Assembly (NCBI GenBank): GCA_964554715.1
Contig: CAZKPU010000001.1
Location: 8,091-72,090, forward strand
Direction: 5' to 3'
Source: RXOA01 sp964554715
GTDB lineage: Bacteria; Bipolaricaulota; Bipolaricaulia; UBA7950; UBA9294
Length of the DNA stretch: 64,000 nucleotides
In this document: positions 34,969 to 43,357 of the stretch, piece after piece
Position numbering within the stretch: the first letter of the stretch is position 1
Layout: every line of letters begins with the position of its first letter
Program-made: the position numbers and the translations under genes
Notes under the pieces: generated by a model
The model's input: only the letters and a program-made list of their open reading frames with translations
The model's database searches: none
What the model was told of the DNA's origin: nothing

Positions 34969-34997
34969 GGTATAGCCGATCGCCGCCTGCCTGTCGA
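34969..34997 (-). promoter_or_regulatory. Promoter of rnhA, -10 box 8 bases from the start codon
   Basis: On the minus strand TCGACA (34992-34997), 17-base spacer, TATACC (34969-34974), then 8 bases to ATG at 34961. Transcription would begin at or next to the start codon. Confidence 0.6.
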
Positions 34998-35048
34998 GAG
35001 CGCAGGCAAGCGGCCGTCCGAAGTGTTGCTCGGAGATTCGGCGCATCT

Positions 35049-35480
35049 TCAGTCGTACGCCTTGCGGATCTCCTCGGTGGCGAGAAGATCCTCGAGATCC
35101 TTCATGCTTCCCCATGACGGAAGCTCGCGATGGACCAGGAAGTACTTCTGCGGGATCGGATGGGTTCCGATGACGACAGGGACGCCGTAGCGAGCTTCGA
35201 TGAACTGCTTGAAGTACTCCCGTCGCGGGCACGGCGGGTATCCGACGACAAGACCGGTCGCCACATGGATGACCTCTGCGCCGTTCTTGATCATCTCTTC
35301 GGGAACGTACTCGATGTTCCCGCCCGGACAACCTCCGCAGGTGGAGTAGCCGACCAGTTCCACCGGTTCGTCCTTGGCGTAGCGAGCGAACCCGCCGACG
35401 CGTTCGTGCATCGCGCGGATGCACTTCCCGCCGCCACACGTCCTGTATCGATCGCAGATGATGATTCCGATGCGTGCCAT
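35049..35480 (-). CDS. CGGC-domain protein
   Basis: 143 residues. Begins MARIGIIICDRYRTCGGGKCIRA and contains VGYSTCGGCPGGNIEY and VVGYPPCPRREYFKQFIEARYGVPVVIGTH. These cysteine clusters define the CGGC domain, a presumed metal- or Fe-S-binding fold common in anaerobes. Role unknown. Start fixed by GAGGAGGT. Lies 29 bases after the Mrp ATPase gene, in the same direction. Confidence 0.82.
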   Translation of the reverse strand: MARIGIIICDRYRTCGGGKCIRAMHERVGGFARYAKDEPVELVGYSTCGGCPGGNIEYVPEEMIKNGAEVIHVATGLVVGYPPCPRREYFKQFIEARYGVPVVIGTHPIPQKYFLVHRELPSWGSMKDLEDLLATEEIRKAYD

Positions 35481-35509
35481 GCAAACCTCCTCGATGAGTG
35501 GGTGGGTTT

Positions 35510-36367
35510 CTACTGTGTGTTGTCGTGATCAAACTTGCTGCCTGTGGCCGCCGGATCCGAGCAGCCGAGGTCAAGTCCGAGCCGGTTGACGATCGACCGG
35601 AACGCTCGAGCCGAAGGCGACTCCGGATGGGATACAACGATCGGCTCCCCTTGGTCACTTCCGGTCCGCAGATCCGGATCGATCGGGATCTGTCCGAGGT
35701 ACTCAACCCCAAGGCGCGCGGCATCGGATTGCGCCGTTCCCGATCCGAACAGATCCAGGCGTGTTCCGCAGTTCGGACAGACGAACCCCGACATGTTCTC
35801 CAGTAGGGCGATCCGCGGAATCTTCAGCTCCTTCGCCATGTTGACCGCGCGGCGTGCATCCATCAATGAAACCTCTTGAGGCGTAGTGACCACAATCGCC
35901 ATCTGCGGCGACGTTCGTTGGGCGATCGTCAATACCTCATCTCCGGTCCCCGGGGGAAGATCGATGATCAACGCATCCAGCGTTCCCCAAGCTGTTTCTC
36001 CCAGGAGCTGCTCAATCGCGTTGGATCGCATCGGCCCTCGCCAAATCACCGGTGCTTCTGCGGGTACCATCGATGCGAGGGACACAACCTTCACCCCGTA
36101 AGCTTCTTGGGGCTGGATTTCGGTCCCGATCGCTTCGGCAGGATCGTGAATCCCCAACATGTGGGGGATGTTCGGGCCGGTGATATCTGCGTCGAGCAGC
36201 CCGACCGAGCAGCAGCTTTCCGTAAGGGCGCACGCAAGGTTGACGGCCACCGTAGACTTGCCGACTCCGCCTTTGCCGCTGAATACGACGATCCGGAAGC
36301 GGATGTTCTCCAGAGCCTGTGCAACAGCTTCATGTCGTGCGTTGATGCCTTCTTGCTTTGCGTTCAT
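35510..36367 (-). CDS. mrp: Mrp/NBP35-type Fe-S cluster carrier ATPase
   Basis: 285 residues. The deviant Walker A is VVFSGKGGVGKSTVAVNLA (about 27-45), with LLDADITGPNIPHMLG, DLPPGTGDEVLTI, and the cluster-binding pair in FVCPNCGTRLDLFGSG (CxxC). Transfers Fe-S clusters or assists assembly. SD AAGGGAT. It directly follows the DUF89 gene and sits next to other Fe-S related ATPases. Confidence 0.92.
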   Translation of the reverse strand: MNAKQEGINARHEAVAQALENIRFRIVVFSGKGGVGKSTVAVNLACALTESCCSVGLLDADITGPNIPHMLGIHDPAEAIGTEIQPQEAYGVKVVSLASMVPAEAPVIWRGPMRSNAIEQLLGETAWGTLDALIIDLPPGTGDEVLTIAQRTSPQMAIVVTTPQEVSLMDARRAVNMAKELKIPRIALLENMSGFVCPNCGTRLDLFGSGTAQSDAARLGVEYLGQIPIDPDLRTGSDQGEPIVVSHPESPSARAFRSIVNRLGLDLGCSDPAATGSKFDHDNTQ

Positions 36368-36379
36368 GAAATCCCTTCC

Positions 36380-37375
36380 CTATCCTGCGGGTATCGTTCG
36401 AGTGTCGGTAACAGGCATCCCCGATTTCGGAAGCGGTGGCGGATCCTTTGCTGTTCGATCTCCCTGATTGCCTTGCCGAACAGGGCCCTGATCGAGCTTC
36501 AGATCCTGATGCGGCAGATCGCTCCCCGAGCGAAGAACGATCGTTCCCATCGGGGTGCAGGCATGCTGTGCAACGACATGGCACTTAACACGAAACAGAA
36601 AGAAGATCCGCAGCGGCTCTCCCGAGAGCCCTTCGTAGTTTCCTTGTCCCTTGGACAAGATCAGACGCGCGTTGCGGACTCGTCCTGCGAACCCCGGATC
36701 GGCAAGACGCAGCGAGGTTCCCGGCCCTCGTTGACCGCTTGCGATGACATCGGCGAACTCGTGGATCCCGGCAACTTCCGCATCTTCCATCGTTGCATCG
36801 TTGAGGATCGGCCCTCCCCGCACAACGAACGTGACTTCTTTCCCGAGCGCCGCGAGCTGCTCGACCACGAGCCGGTCGAACACAATCTCCCCGGCGTTAT
36901 CTGCCAGATACAACACGCGGTCGGTTGTGTCCAGGTGTTCACGGAATACGGCATAGCCGTCGAAGCCGAACCGGCCCTCGAGGATCTTGTCGAGCGCGAC
37001 AGCCACATCGTACGTGTGGCCGAAGCTTGGCCCGACATCGATTGCGTTGGCAGCAGCGGCAAGCCGCATCGCTGTGAGCAGGGGTTCGGGCGATTCCGCA
37101 ACGGACCGCCGGTAGCGAGGGAGCACGTCCAGGCAGATGCGGTTGCTGGTCTGTTTGATCTGCCGGAACGGATCGTCGCATCCGAGGGTCTGTCGAGCGA
37201 TCTGATGAACGATGTTTCCGTTGTCGGCGGGGGTCGCACTCAGATCCATGTGTGGAATCTGTTGGGAAACCGCCTCAAGGACAGCCCTCTGGCGTGTGAG
37301 ATCCGATGTCACATGCTGTGCTGCGGTCAGCGATTGCCGCAGGAGGCAGGGGAAGCATTCCAGGTACGTACGCAT
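36380..37375 (-). CDS. DUF89 (damage-control phosphatase-like) protein with C-terminal extension
   Basis: 331 residues. Starts with MRTYLECFPCLLRQSLTAAQ. Metal and phosphate-site motifs of the DUF89 family are LYLADNAGEIVFDRLVVEQL, VVRGGPILNDATMEDAE and LILSKGQGNYEGL. Relatives dephosphorylate damaged or phosphorylated metabolites. The last 45 or so residues (from GTIVLRSGSDLPHQDL) are basic and low in hydrophobics, unlike the family, and may be a non-conserved tail. Twelve bases before mrp. SD is weak. Confidence 0.85.
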   Translation of the reverse strand: MRTYLECFPCLLRQSLTAAQHVTSDLTRQRAVLEAVSQQIPHMDLSATPADNGNIVHQIARQTLGCDDPFRQIKQTSNRICLDVLPRYRRSVAESPEPLLTAMRLAAAANAIDVGPSFGHTYDVAVALDKILEGRFGFDGYAVFREHLDTTDRVLYLADNAGEIVFDRLVVEQLAALGKEVTFVVRGGPILNDATMEDAEVAGIHEFADVIASGQRGPGTSLRLADPGFAGRVRNARLILSKGQGNYEGLSGEPLRIFFLFRVKCHVVAQHACTPMGTIVLRSGSDLPHQDLKLDQGPVRQGNQGDRTAKDPPPLPKSGMPVTDTRTIPAG

Positions 37376-37530
37376 CTTGCTTTTCGTGTTTCCCTTCGGG
37401 ACCGTGGGTCCTCAGAACCGGTGCGATGCACATCGTAACGCATTTGCCGCGCCGTTCCAGCAACCCCTTCTCACATTCCCGTTCTCGTTGGGGTTGGGAA
37501 AATGGGGGCGGCACTCGTCCTGATGAACGA

Positions 37531-38397
37531 TCATGCCACAGCCTCAAGAAACCGGGAAAACACCGTTCGCATCGCTTGTCCGGCGGGGCTTTCCGGATCG
37601 TCCACGGGGCTTCTCCGCGTGAGAAGATACTGGGGTACGAGGCTGTCGTAGGGGATCCTGCCGAGAACGCGAACGGACGAGCGGCGTGCATGGTCTTCCA
37701 GAGCGTCGGACATCTCGGTGCAGAGGTCGGCCTTGTTGATGACGAGATACGCGGGAACCTTGAAGTGCTCAAGGACTCCGAGAATTCTCTCAAGGTCGTG
37801 CTTCCCGGACGCTGTCGGCTCCGTAACGAGGACGGCGGCATCCGCGCCGCTGATCGACGCAATCACCGGACAACCGATCCCCGGTGCGCCGTCGATCAAC
37901 TGGAATTCGATCTCCGCTTCCTGCGACGCTGCGAGCTGATCCGCACGCTTCTTGACCTCGGTAACCAGTTTCCCGGATGTCTCTTCACCGGGGAACAGCT
38001 CTGCCCCGGCAAGCGGTCCTTGCGGTGTTTCGGCGGTGTACCATTCGCCTGACTCGGTCGGATGCAGAGAGATCGCTGCCGTGGGGCAGACAGTGACACA
38101 GGCTCCGCATCCCTCACACATGAACGGGTCGATCGTGTATCTGTCGTCGATCGCGCGGAACCGGCACACCGGCTGACATGCACCGCACGAGGTGCAAAGA
38201 TCGACGTCTTTCACGGCGATCTGCGCGCCTGAGTAGGTTCCCTGCTCACGGATGGTCGCCGCAAGGAGGAGATGGAGGTTGGCTGCATCGACGTCACAAT
38301 CCACGAGGATCTTCCGGTCGAGCAAGCGGGCGAAGGCGCCGGCCAGCGAGGTCTTCCCCGTTCCACCCTTGCCGGAAAGGAACACAATGCGTTTCAT
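37531..38397 (-). CDS. MinD-superfamily P-loop ATPase with inserted ferredoxin domain (first copy)
   Basis: 288 residues from ATG at 38397. MinD-type Walker A is MKRIVFLSGKGGTGKTSLAGAFA. Two [4Fe-4S] motifs, CTSCGACQPVC and CEGCGACVTVC, are inserted at about 65-100. LIDGAPGIGCPVIASISGADAAVLVTEPTASG is the switch region. Such proteins travel with NifX-like proteins in anaerobes, and presumably move clusters or electrons. ATGA overlap with the second copy. Confidence 0.9.
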   Translation of the reverse strand: MKRIVFLSGKGGTGKTSLAGAFARLLDRKILVDCDVDAANLHLLLAATIREQGTYSGAQIAVKDVDLCTSCGACQPVCRFRAIDDRYTIDPFMCEGCGACVTVCPTAAISLHPTESGEWYTAETPQGPLAGAELFPGEETSGKLVTEVKKRADQLAASQEAEIEFQLIDGAPGIGCPVIASISGADAAVLVTEPTASGKHDLERILGVLEHFKVPAYLVINKADLCTEMSDALEDHARRSSVRVLGRIPYDSLVPQYLLTRRSPVDDPESPAGQAMRTVFSRFLEAVA

Positions 38398-39239
38398 CGG
38401 ATCACCGCCTTGAGATCGTCGTAGAGCTTCCGGAACGGCGGCATCCATTCGGGGAACGTCCGCACAAGAGTTTCTCCGACGGCGTACGTTGCCGCGATCT
38501 CACGCCGGAACGGAATCCGCATGATCACCGGAATCTTCTCCTCGCGGCAGAAGGTTTCGACTTGATCGTCGCCGATGCCGTCACGGTTGATCACCACAGC
38601 AACGGGGATATCCAACGCTTTGGCGACGCCGACGGCTGCACGGAGATCATGGAGTCCGAACGGGGTTGGCTCAGTGACTAGCAAAGCGATATCGGCGCCA
38701 TGCATGGCGGCGATGGTCGGACAACCGGTTCCCGGCGGGGCATCGATGAGGCTGAGACGGGACGGATCGATCACGTCGCCGAGGGCGTGGATAATCGGCG
38801 TGGCCATGGCTTCCCCGACGCGAAGGAGCCCCTGGGCGAAGGCCAGGCGGGCTGAGGCTGTTCCGATCTCGATGACTCCAAGTTCATGGGGGTTCTCCGT
38901 GATGGCCCCTTCCGGGCAGACCAAGGTGCAGCGCCCGCAGCCGTGGCAGAGCTGGTCAAACACGAGGACCTTCCCGGCGACGACGGAGATGGCGTGGAAC
39001 TGACACGCTTCGGCGCACGCACCGCACGCCGTACACTTCTGTTCATCCACAACCGGGAGCCGCTTGGTGACGGTGCGGCGAGATGTGATCTGCGGATGGA
39101 GAAACAGATGAGCGTTGGGCTCTTCGACATCCGCATCAACCAGTTGTGGTTCTTCCAGATCTTCGAGCGCAAGGGCGAGGTTGACGGCAACGGTCGTCTT
39201 GCCGGTCCCACCCTTCCCACTGGCGATGACGATTCTCAT
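38394..39239 (-). CDS. MinD-superfamily P-loop ATPase with inserted ferredoxin domain (second copy)
   Basis: 281 residues. MRIVIASGKGGTGKTTVAVNLALAL, then CTACGACAEACQF and CHGCGRCTLVCP ferredoxin motifs, then SLIDAPPGTGCPTIAAMHGADIALLVTEPTPFG. Paralogue of its neighbour with the same domain order, so they may form a heterodimer. The start overlaps the stop of the NifX-like gene upstream (ATGA). Confidence 0.9.
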   Translation of the reverse strand: MRIVIASGKGGTGKTTVAVNLALALEDLEEPQLVDADVEEPNAHLFLHPQITSRRTVTKRLPVVDEQKCTACGACAEACQFHAISVVAGKVLVFDQLCHGCGRCTLVCPEGAITENPHELGVIEIGTASARLAFAQGLLRVGEAMATPIIHALGDVIDPSRLSLIDAPPGTGCPTIAAMHGADIALLVTEPTPFGLHDLRAAVGVAKALDIPVAVVINRDGIGDDQVETFCREEKIPVIMRIPFRREIAATYAVGETLVRTFPEWMPPFRKLYDDLKAVIR

Positions 39240-39637
39240 TGGTTACGGCCTTGCGGATCGAGCTTCTCGTGGTCATGGAAGGTGTGTTGCTGACAAGCCG
39301 AGTCCTCGCCGACCGGATTTGTCTTGCCTTGCTTCCAGGCATCGATGGCTTCTGCAGCGCTGCCGCGGAATCCGATCGACACATGGATTCCGCGTTGCGA
39401 GAGGATACTGATGGCGCGTCTTCCGAGCCCTTGGCACAATACGACATCGATCCCCATGTTGGCGAGGAGGTCCGCAGGCAAGCCTTGGCCTCCCATGTGT
39501 TCGGAGGTGTTCGGCACAACGCGGGCGCTGCCGGATTCGGTATCGAACACGGTGAAGGTCGGAACTCGACCGAAGTGTTCACCAACCGCAGCATCCAGAC
39601 CGCCTGCGCCCTCTGTGGGTATGCAGATCTTGGTCAT
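39236..39637 (-). CDS. NifX/NifB-C-terminal-like (dinitrogenase FeMo-cofactor biosynthesis fold) protein
   Basis: 133 residues. MTKICIPTEGAGGLDAAVGEHFGRVPTFTVFD and LLANMGIDVVLCQGLGRRAISILSQRGIHVSIGF give the family fold. The His/Cys-rich tail (ACQQHTFHDHEKL) may add metal ligands. No nitrogenase genes are visible; in such clusters the protein is thought to carry an Fe-S or metallocluster. Overlaps both neighbours by 4 bases. Confidence 0.87.
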   Translation of the reverse strand: MTKICIPTEGAGGLDAAVGEHFGRVPTFTVFDTESGSARVVPNTSEHMGGQGLPADLLANMGIDVVLCQGLGRRAISILSQRGIHVSIGFRGSAAEAIDAWKQGKTNPVGEDSACQQHTFHDHEKLDPQGRNQ

Positions 39638-39996
39638 CTCATCCCTCCTTGGTGTTGCCGGCCGGTGGGGGCATCCGTTTGATCGATTGTGCCGGCCTGG
39701 AAAGCGGTGAGCGCGTCGCGAACCGTCCCCGATGCATTCACGTGGACTTTGACACCGGCTGCGTTCAACACACTGAACGCGTTGGGTCCGATGCGTCCCG
39801 TGATCACGACCGAAGCGCTTCGATCGATGACGAGCTGGGCGGATTGAACCCCAGCACCGTGAGCTCCTGGGGAGTTGGTCACGGATTGGAGTTCGTTCGT
39901 TTCGGAATCCACAAACAAGAAGTGGGCGGCACGGCCGAACGTCGGATCGATCTGGGCATCAAGGGTTTCTCCTGTGGCGGAAAAGCAAATGATCAT
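39634..39996 (-). CDS. NifX-like protein, second copy
   Basis: 120 residues: MIICFSATGETLDAQIDPTFGRAAHFLFVDSETNE, then APGAHGAGVQSAQLVIDRSASVVITGRIGPNAFSVLNAAGVKVHV. Same fold as its neighbour but diverged. First gene of the NifX-NifX-MinD-MinD operon, with SD AAAGGAG and a TAGAAT box at 40024-40029. The spacer to the divergent DUF134 gene holds both promoters. Confidence 0.87.
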   Translation of the reverse strand: MIICFSATGETLDAQIDPTFGRAAHFLFVDSETNELQSVTNSPGAHGAGVQSAQLVIDRSASVVITGRIGPNAFSVLNAAGVKVHVNASGTVRDALTAFQAGTIDQTDAPTGRQHQGGMR

Positions 39997-40140
39997 GGTT
40001 GGCTCCTTTCGGTGGGCGATCTGATTCTACGCGGGCAATCCCCGTTTTTCCGGCGCGAGTCGAACCCCAACGATCACGAGGATCGCCCGAGGGTCAAGCA
40101 ACGTCCTCGAGCATGGCGATTATAGGCATATGCACAGAAA

Positions 40141-40209
40141 CAGCAAGCGGGTTGTGTCTCTTGTTTGCTGGATCTTACGGTTGGGACGGGCTTCCCCGCA
40201 GCGTATACT
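40141..40209 (+). promoter_or_regulatory. DUF134 gene promoter with upstream inverted repeat
   Basis: TTGGGA (40181-40186), 17-base spacer, TATACT (40204-40209), then 9 bases to the ATG at 40219, which has no SD: a likely leaderless start. Upstream, CAGCAA-N18-TTGCTG (40141-40170) is a candidate operator between the divergent nifX-type operon and this gene. Confidence 0.6.
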
Positions 40210-40218
40210 CTGAAGATC

Positions 40219-40608
40219 ATGGAATCTGAGACCCAGAAGCCCGGTGTCGGGAGGCCGAAGAAGCCCCGATACTGCCAAACGTTCCGCGGTCCGGCGTTGT
40301 TCAAGCCAGCAGGCGTCCCGATGGCCGAGCTGGAGATCGTTTCACTGGGCATCGATGAGCTGGAAGCGTTGAGGCTCTGTGACGTAGAGGGGTTTCATCA
40401 GCAACAGGCGGCCGATGCCATGGGGATCTCGCGTGGAACCGTGCAGAGGCTTCTGGAATCAGGGCACAGGAAACTGACCGATTCGGTGCTTGTCGGCAAG
40501 GCGCTTGCCGTCGAAAGCGCTGATCATGTTATCGTTCCGGACCGCCGCGGCGGACGTCACCGACACCACGGACGGTTCGGACCAGCTCCGAGACCGGGCC
40601 GGCGATGA
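40219..40608 (+). CDS. DUF134 HTH regulator
   Basis: 129 residues starting MESETQKPGVGRPKKPRYCQTF, with LEIVSLGIDELEALRLCDVEGFHQQQAADAMGISRGTVQRLLESGHRKLTDSVLVGKAL, the DUF134 sigma-like helix-turn-helix, and a His/Arg/Gly-rich tail (RRGGRHRHHGRFG) that could bind metal. Family members flank NifX-like/MinD-like clusters, so regulation of the divergent operon is a reasonable inference. Stop overlaps holA as ATGA. Confidence 0.87.
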   Translation: MESETQKPGVGRPKKPRYCQTFRGPALFKPAGVPMAELEIVSLGIDELEALRLCDVEGFHQQQAADAMGISRGTVQRLLESGHRKLTDSVLVGKALAVESADHVIVPDRRGGRHRHHGRFGPAPRPGRR

Positions 40609-41546
40609 CCGTTCCTCGAGTTGCTCTGGTCCACGGAGATGATCTTCGGGCAACGCAGGCTCTTGTGCAGCGGCAGGAGACGCTCGCTGCAGAGATCGAC
40701 GGAATCGAACGGATCGTCAAATTCGCCGACGATCTGAACCCCGCCGAGTTTCACATCGAACTGCAGCTGCAAGGACTGTTCTCTCAGGCAAGGCACTTCG
40801 TCATCCGTCACGCAGAAGCCGTGAAGCGGCCGAAGGATCTTGTCGCAGCGCTGTGCTCGCAGCACGCCCCGGGAACCTATCTCACGGTTGTTGCGTCTTC
40901 CCTTCCGGCGACAAGTCTCTGGATCAAGGGTTTGAAGGGGGTGGCGGAGATCACGGCCGTCCCGGCACCCCATCGAAAGGATCTCCTCGCGCTCGCGAGG
41001 AGGATCTTCGCCGACCACGGACTTGCCGGTACGCCGGCGCTTATCCGGGACGCTGTCGAAACCAGCGGCGGCGATCTGCTTGCTCTTGAGCAGGAAGCGA
41101 CGAAGCTCCGTACCTATCTCGGACAGGGCGAAGGCCTGGAGGCGAGGAAGCTTGATCGGGACGCAATCCAATCGTTGGTGTTTCCCGTTGGCGAAACCAC
41201 GATCTGGCCGGTGCTGGATCGGATCGGAGAACGAGACGCCAGCCGGTGTCTGAGTGCGCTTCGCGGGCTCCGGGAAGAGCCGGTCCGGGTGATGTCGATG
41301 ATCATGCGGCATCTGACCCGCCTGGCGGTGGTCCGTGCCTTGCAGGACGAGGGGATGAACTCCGGCGACATCGGGACGTTCTTGGGGATCCCGGGCTGGC
41401 AACTCCGGAAGCTATCCGGGCAAGCGAAGCGGTGGACCGCCCAAGAACTCACCGCCGCCCTCGACCGCGCGATCCGATTGGATCTCGAGGTCAAGAGCGG
41501 CGATCGTCGTCCGTATGACGCTATGCTGAAACTCGTTTTGTCGTGA
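40605..41546 (+). CDS. holA: DNA polymerase III, delta subunit (clamp-loader)
   Basis: 313 residues. Delta has a AAA-like fold with a degenerate nucleotide site. Family patterns are VALVHGDDLRATQALVQRQ, YLTVVASSLP, ETSGGDLLALEQEATKLRTYL and the C-terminal VGETTIWPVLDRIGERDASRCLSALRGLREEPVRVMSMIMRHLTRL. It opens the sliding clamp during loading. Co-transcribed with the DUF134 regulator, an unusual pairing. The stop lies in a hairpin that is duplicated directly downstream. Confidence 0.9.
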   Translation: MTVPRVALVHGDDLRATQALVQRQETLAAEIDGIERIVKFADDLNPAEFHIELQLQGLFSQARHFVIRHAEAVKRPKDLVAALCSQHAPGTYLTVVASSLPATSLWIKGLKGVAEITAVPAPHRKDLLALARRIFADHGLAGTPALIRDAVETSGGDLLALEQEATKLRTYLGQGEGLEARKLDRDAIQSLVFPVGETTIWPVLDRIGERDASRCLSALRGLREEPVRVMSMIMRHLTRLAVVRALQDEGMNSGDIGTFLGIPGWQLRKLSGQAKRWTAQELTAALDRAIRLDLEVKSGDRRPYDAMLKLVLS

Positions 41547-41589
41547 GTTTCAGCTCTATGCTGAAACTCGTTTTGTCGTGAGTTTCAGC
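41521..41589. repeat. Two tandem 34-base copies each forming a hairpin, between convergent holA and secD
   Basis: Unit 41521-41554 is repeated identically at 41556-41589 (period 35). Each has a perfect 10-bp stem GCTGAAACTC / GAGTTTCAGC with a 10-base loop. The first copy holds the last eight codons and stop of holA. Probably a bidirectional terminator or mRNA end-stabiliser; no long T-run is present. Confidence 0.85.
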
Positions 41590-41594
41590 CCTAT

Positions 41595-42974
41595 CTATGC
41601 TTCAGCTGCCTCCGACGCCCTATGCGGGATGTGCTTGGACAGCGACGTCTTCTCCAGCAGCAGCCGGCTTGCGACCAGTGCGCAGAACAGGCTTCCGATG
41701 ATGCCGATCATCAGCGTGATGGCGAACCCTCGAACCGTCCCCGTGCCGACAAGCAGAAGCATCAACGCAGTGAGAAGCGTGGTGATGTTGGCGTCCATCA
41801 AAGTAGAGAGCGACTTCTCGAACCCCGCTCTTACGGCTGCAAGCGGGGACTTTCCTGTCTTGTGCTCTTCTTTGATGCGTTCGAAGATGATGACGTTGGC
41901 ATCGACGGTCATACCGATCGTCAGGATGATTCCGGCGATTCCCGGAAGCGTCAGCGTTGCTTTGAACACCACAAGTGCGCCGACAACGATCAACATGTTC
42001 ATCAGCAAGGCAGCGTCTGCGACGATTCCCAGCGTGCGGTAGTACGCCAGCATATAGATCAGGATGATCGCGAAACCGATCACGATCGACATCATCCCGC
42101 GGCGGATCGAATCGCTTCCCAGGCTCGGTCCCACCGTTTGCTCCTCGACGATGTTCAGCGCCACCGGAAGCTGACCGGATCGCAACACAACAGCCAGCAG
42201 CGTGGCTTCATCGCGTGTCGGGATGTTGGTAATGGAGGCCTCATCGATCCCCCGGTTCCCGGAGGACAGCGCTGCACTCATGATGTCATCGGAGATCAGC
42301 GGAGCGCTGTACACGGTTCCATCAAGCACGATCGCCAGGCGATCGCCGATATCGGAGTCGCGGATCATGCTGGCGAACTGGCGGGCTCCCTCATCGGTGA
42401 GTTCCATCCGGATCAGATACATCCCGCCCGAAGTCAGACTGCTTGATGCGGAGACGGTGGCGTTCTCCAACGCCGATCCAACAAGAACCGGTTGCGCCTC
42501 GAGAATGTAGGGAACGCCGTCTCGATCGCGCATGAACTGGTGAAGTACCGACGTGGGGACGAGTTCGTCCGTGGGGCTTGTGCCGGCTTCGATGACCCAA
42601 TGGAACGTCAGGGCGGCGGTCTGCCCGATCAATTGCTTCGCTTCGTCCGGATCTTGTGCGCCAGGGATGCTGACCACGACCGTTCCCGAACTCTGCTTGC
42701 GGATCTCCGTATTGGCGAGTCCGTATTCATCCGTGCGCCGTGAGAGGATGTCGACGACTTGGTCCAGCGTGGACTCCTGTTGTTCGGCATCCATGCTCCC
42801 GATGCCCTCGGGCTCGAGAACCAGGCGGACACCGCCTTGGAGGTCGAGACCCAGGTTCACGATTTTGTCAACGGGCCGCAGCGGGAAAATGATCAAGGCG
42901 ATGGCGGCGACAAACACCGCAACAACAACCCCCAAGCGCAGCCAGTCGTTTCGAGTCATGTGGACTTGAGACAT
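41595..42974 (-). CDS. secD: Protein translocase subunit SecD
   Basis: 459 residues. First helix near 12-32, then LGLDLQGGVRLVLEPEG, the P1 domain including TALTFHWVIEAG, DGTVYSAPLISDDI, and a five-helix RND-type membrane domain with GMMSIVIGFAIILIYMLAYYRTLGIVADAALLMNMLIV and TLTLPGIAGIILTIGMTVDANVIIFERIKEE. Uses the proton gradient to pull proteins through SecYEG. No secF follows, since holA converges here. SD GGGGAG. Last gene of the mgtE-yajC-secD operon. Confidence 0.95.
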   Translation of the reverse strand: MSQVHMTRNDWLRLGVVVAVFVAAIALIIFPLRPVDKIVNLGLDLQGGVRLVLEPEGIGSMDAEQQESTLDQVVDILSRRTDEYGLANTEIRKQSSGTVVVSIPGAQDPDEAKQLIGQTAALTFHWVIEAGTSPTDELVPTSVLHQFMRDRDGVPYILEAQPVLVGSALENATVSASSSLTSGGMYLIRMELTDEGARQFASMIRDSDIGDRLAIVLDGTVYSAPLISDDIMSAALSSGNRGIDEASITNIPTRDEATLLAVVLRSGQLPVALNIVEEQTVGPSLGSDSIRRGMMSIVIGFAIILIYMLAYYRTLGIVADAALLMNMLIVVGALVVFKATLTLPGIAGIILTIGMTVDANVIIFERIKEEHKTGKSPLAAVRAGFEKSLSTLMDANITTLLTALMLLLVGTGTVRGFAITLMIGIIGSLFCALVASRLLLEKTSLSKHIPHRASEAAEA

Positions 42975-42995
42975 CCTCTTGCTCCCCTCGTTGTA

Positions 42996-43346
42996 CTACT
43001 TCTCGAGTTTGTTGGCGATACTGCTCTTGGCGATGCGCAGCTTGACGCCCTCTTCGAGGATCAGGACAGCGCTCGTATCACCGATCGAATCAATTTCCCC
43101 GTGAATCCCGCCTGCCGTAACGACTTTGTCGCCCCGCTTGAGGTTGGTGACCAGGTCGTCATGCTTCGCCTGGCGTTTCCGCTGCGGGCGGATGAGCAGG
43201 AAGTAGAAGACGCCCACGAAGACAACAAGGATCACCACCATAGAGATGAGCGAACTTCCGGTTCCCTCCGTCGCCGCTTCCTGGGCCATCACCGACCCGG
43301 AAAACAAAGCGAGCATCAATCCGATGAGCGCGACAACTCGACTCAT
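42996..43346 (-). CDS. yajC: Preprotein translocase accessory subunit YajC
   Basis: 116 residues from ATG at 43346 with AAGGAG. An N-terminal signal-like helix (MSRVVALIGLMLALFSGSVMA) is followed by the YajC membrane helix SLISMVVILVVFVGVFYFLLIRPQRKRQAKH and the cytoplasmic VTNLKRGDKVVTAGGIHGEIDSIGDTSAVLILEEGVKLRIAKSSI. The additional N-terminal helix is unusual for YajC. Ends 21 bases before secD. Confidence 0.93.
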   Translation of the reverse strand: MSRVVALIGLMLALFSGSVMAQEAATEGTGSSLISMVVILVVFVGVFYFLLIRPQRKRQAKHDDLVTNLKRGDKVVTAGGIHGEIDSIGDTSAVLILEEGVKLRIAKSSIANKLEK

Positions 43347-43357
43347 AGTATCACTCC

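Noticed and set aside
35876..37438. 520-codon open frame on the plus strand opposite mrp and the DUF89 gene
   Set aside because: Spans two recognisable minus-strand genes and their intergenic gap; no SD or family match.
39236..39996. Nitrogen fixation locus suggested by NifX-like proteins
   Set aside because: No nifHDK, nifB or nifEN is visible; the context is the widespread MinD-ferredoxin/DUF134 type.
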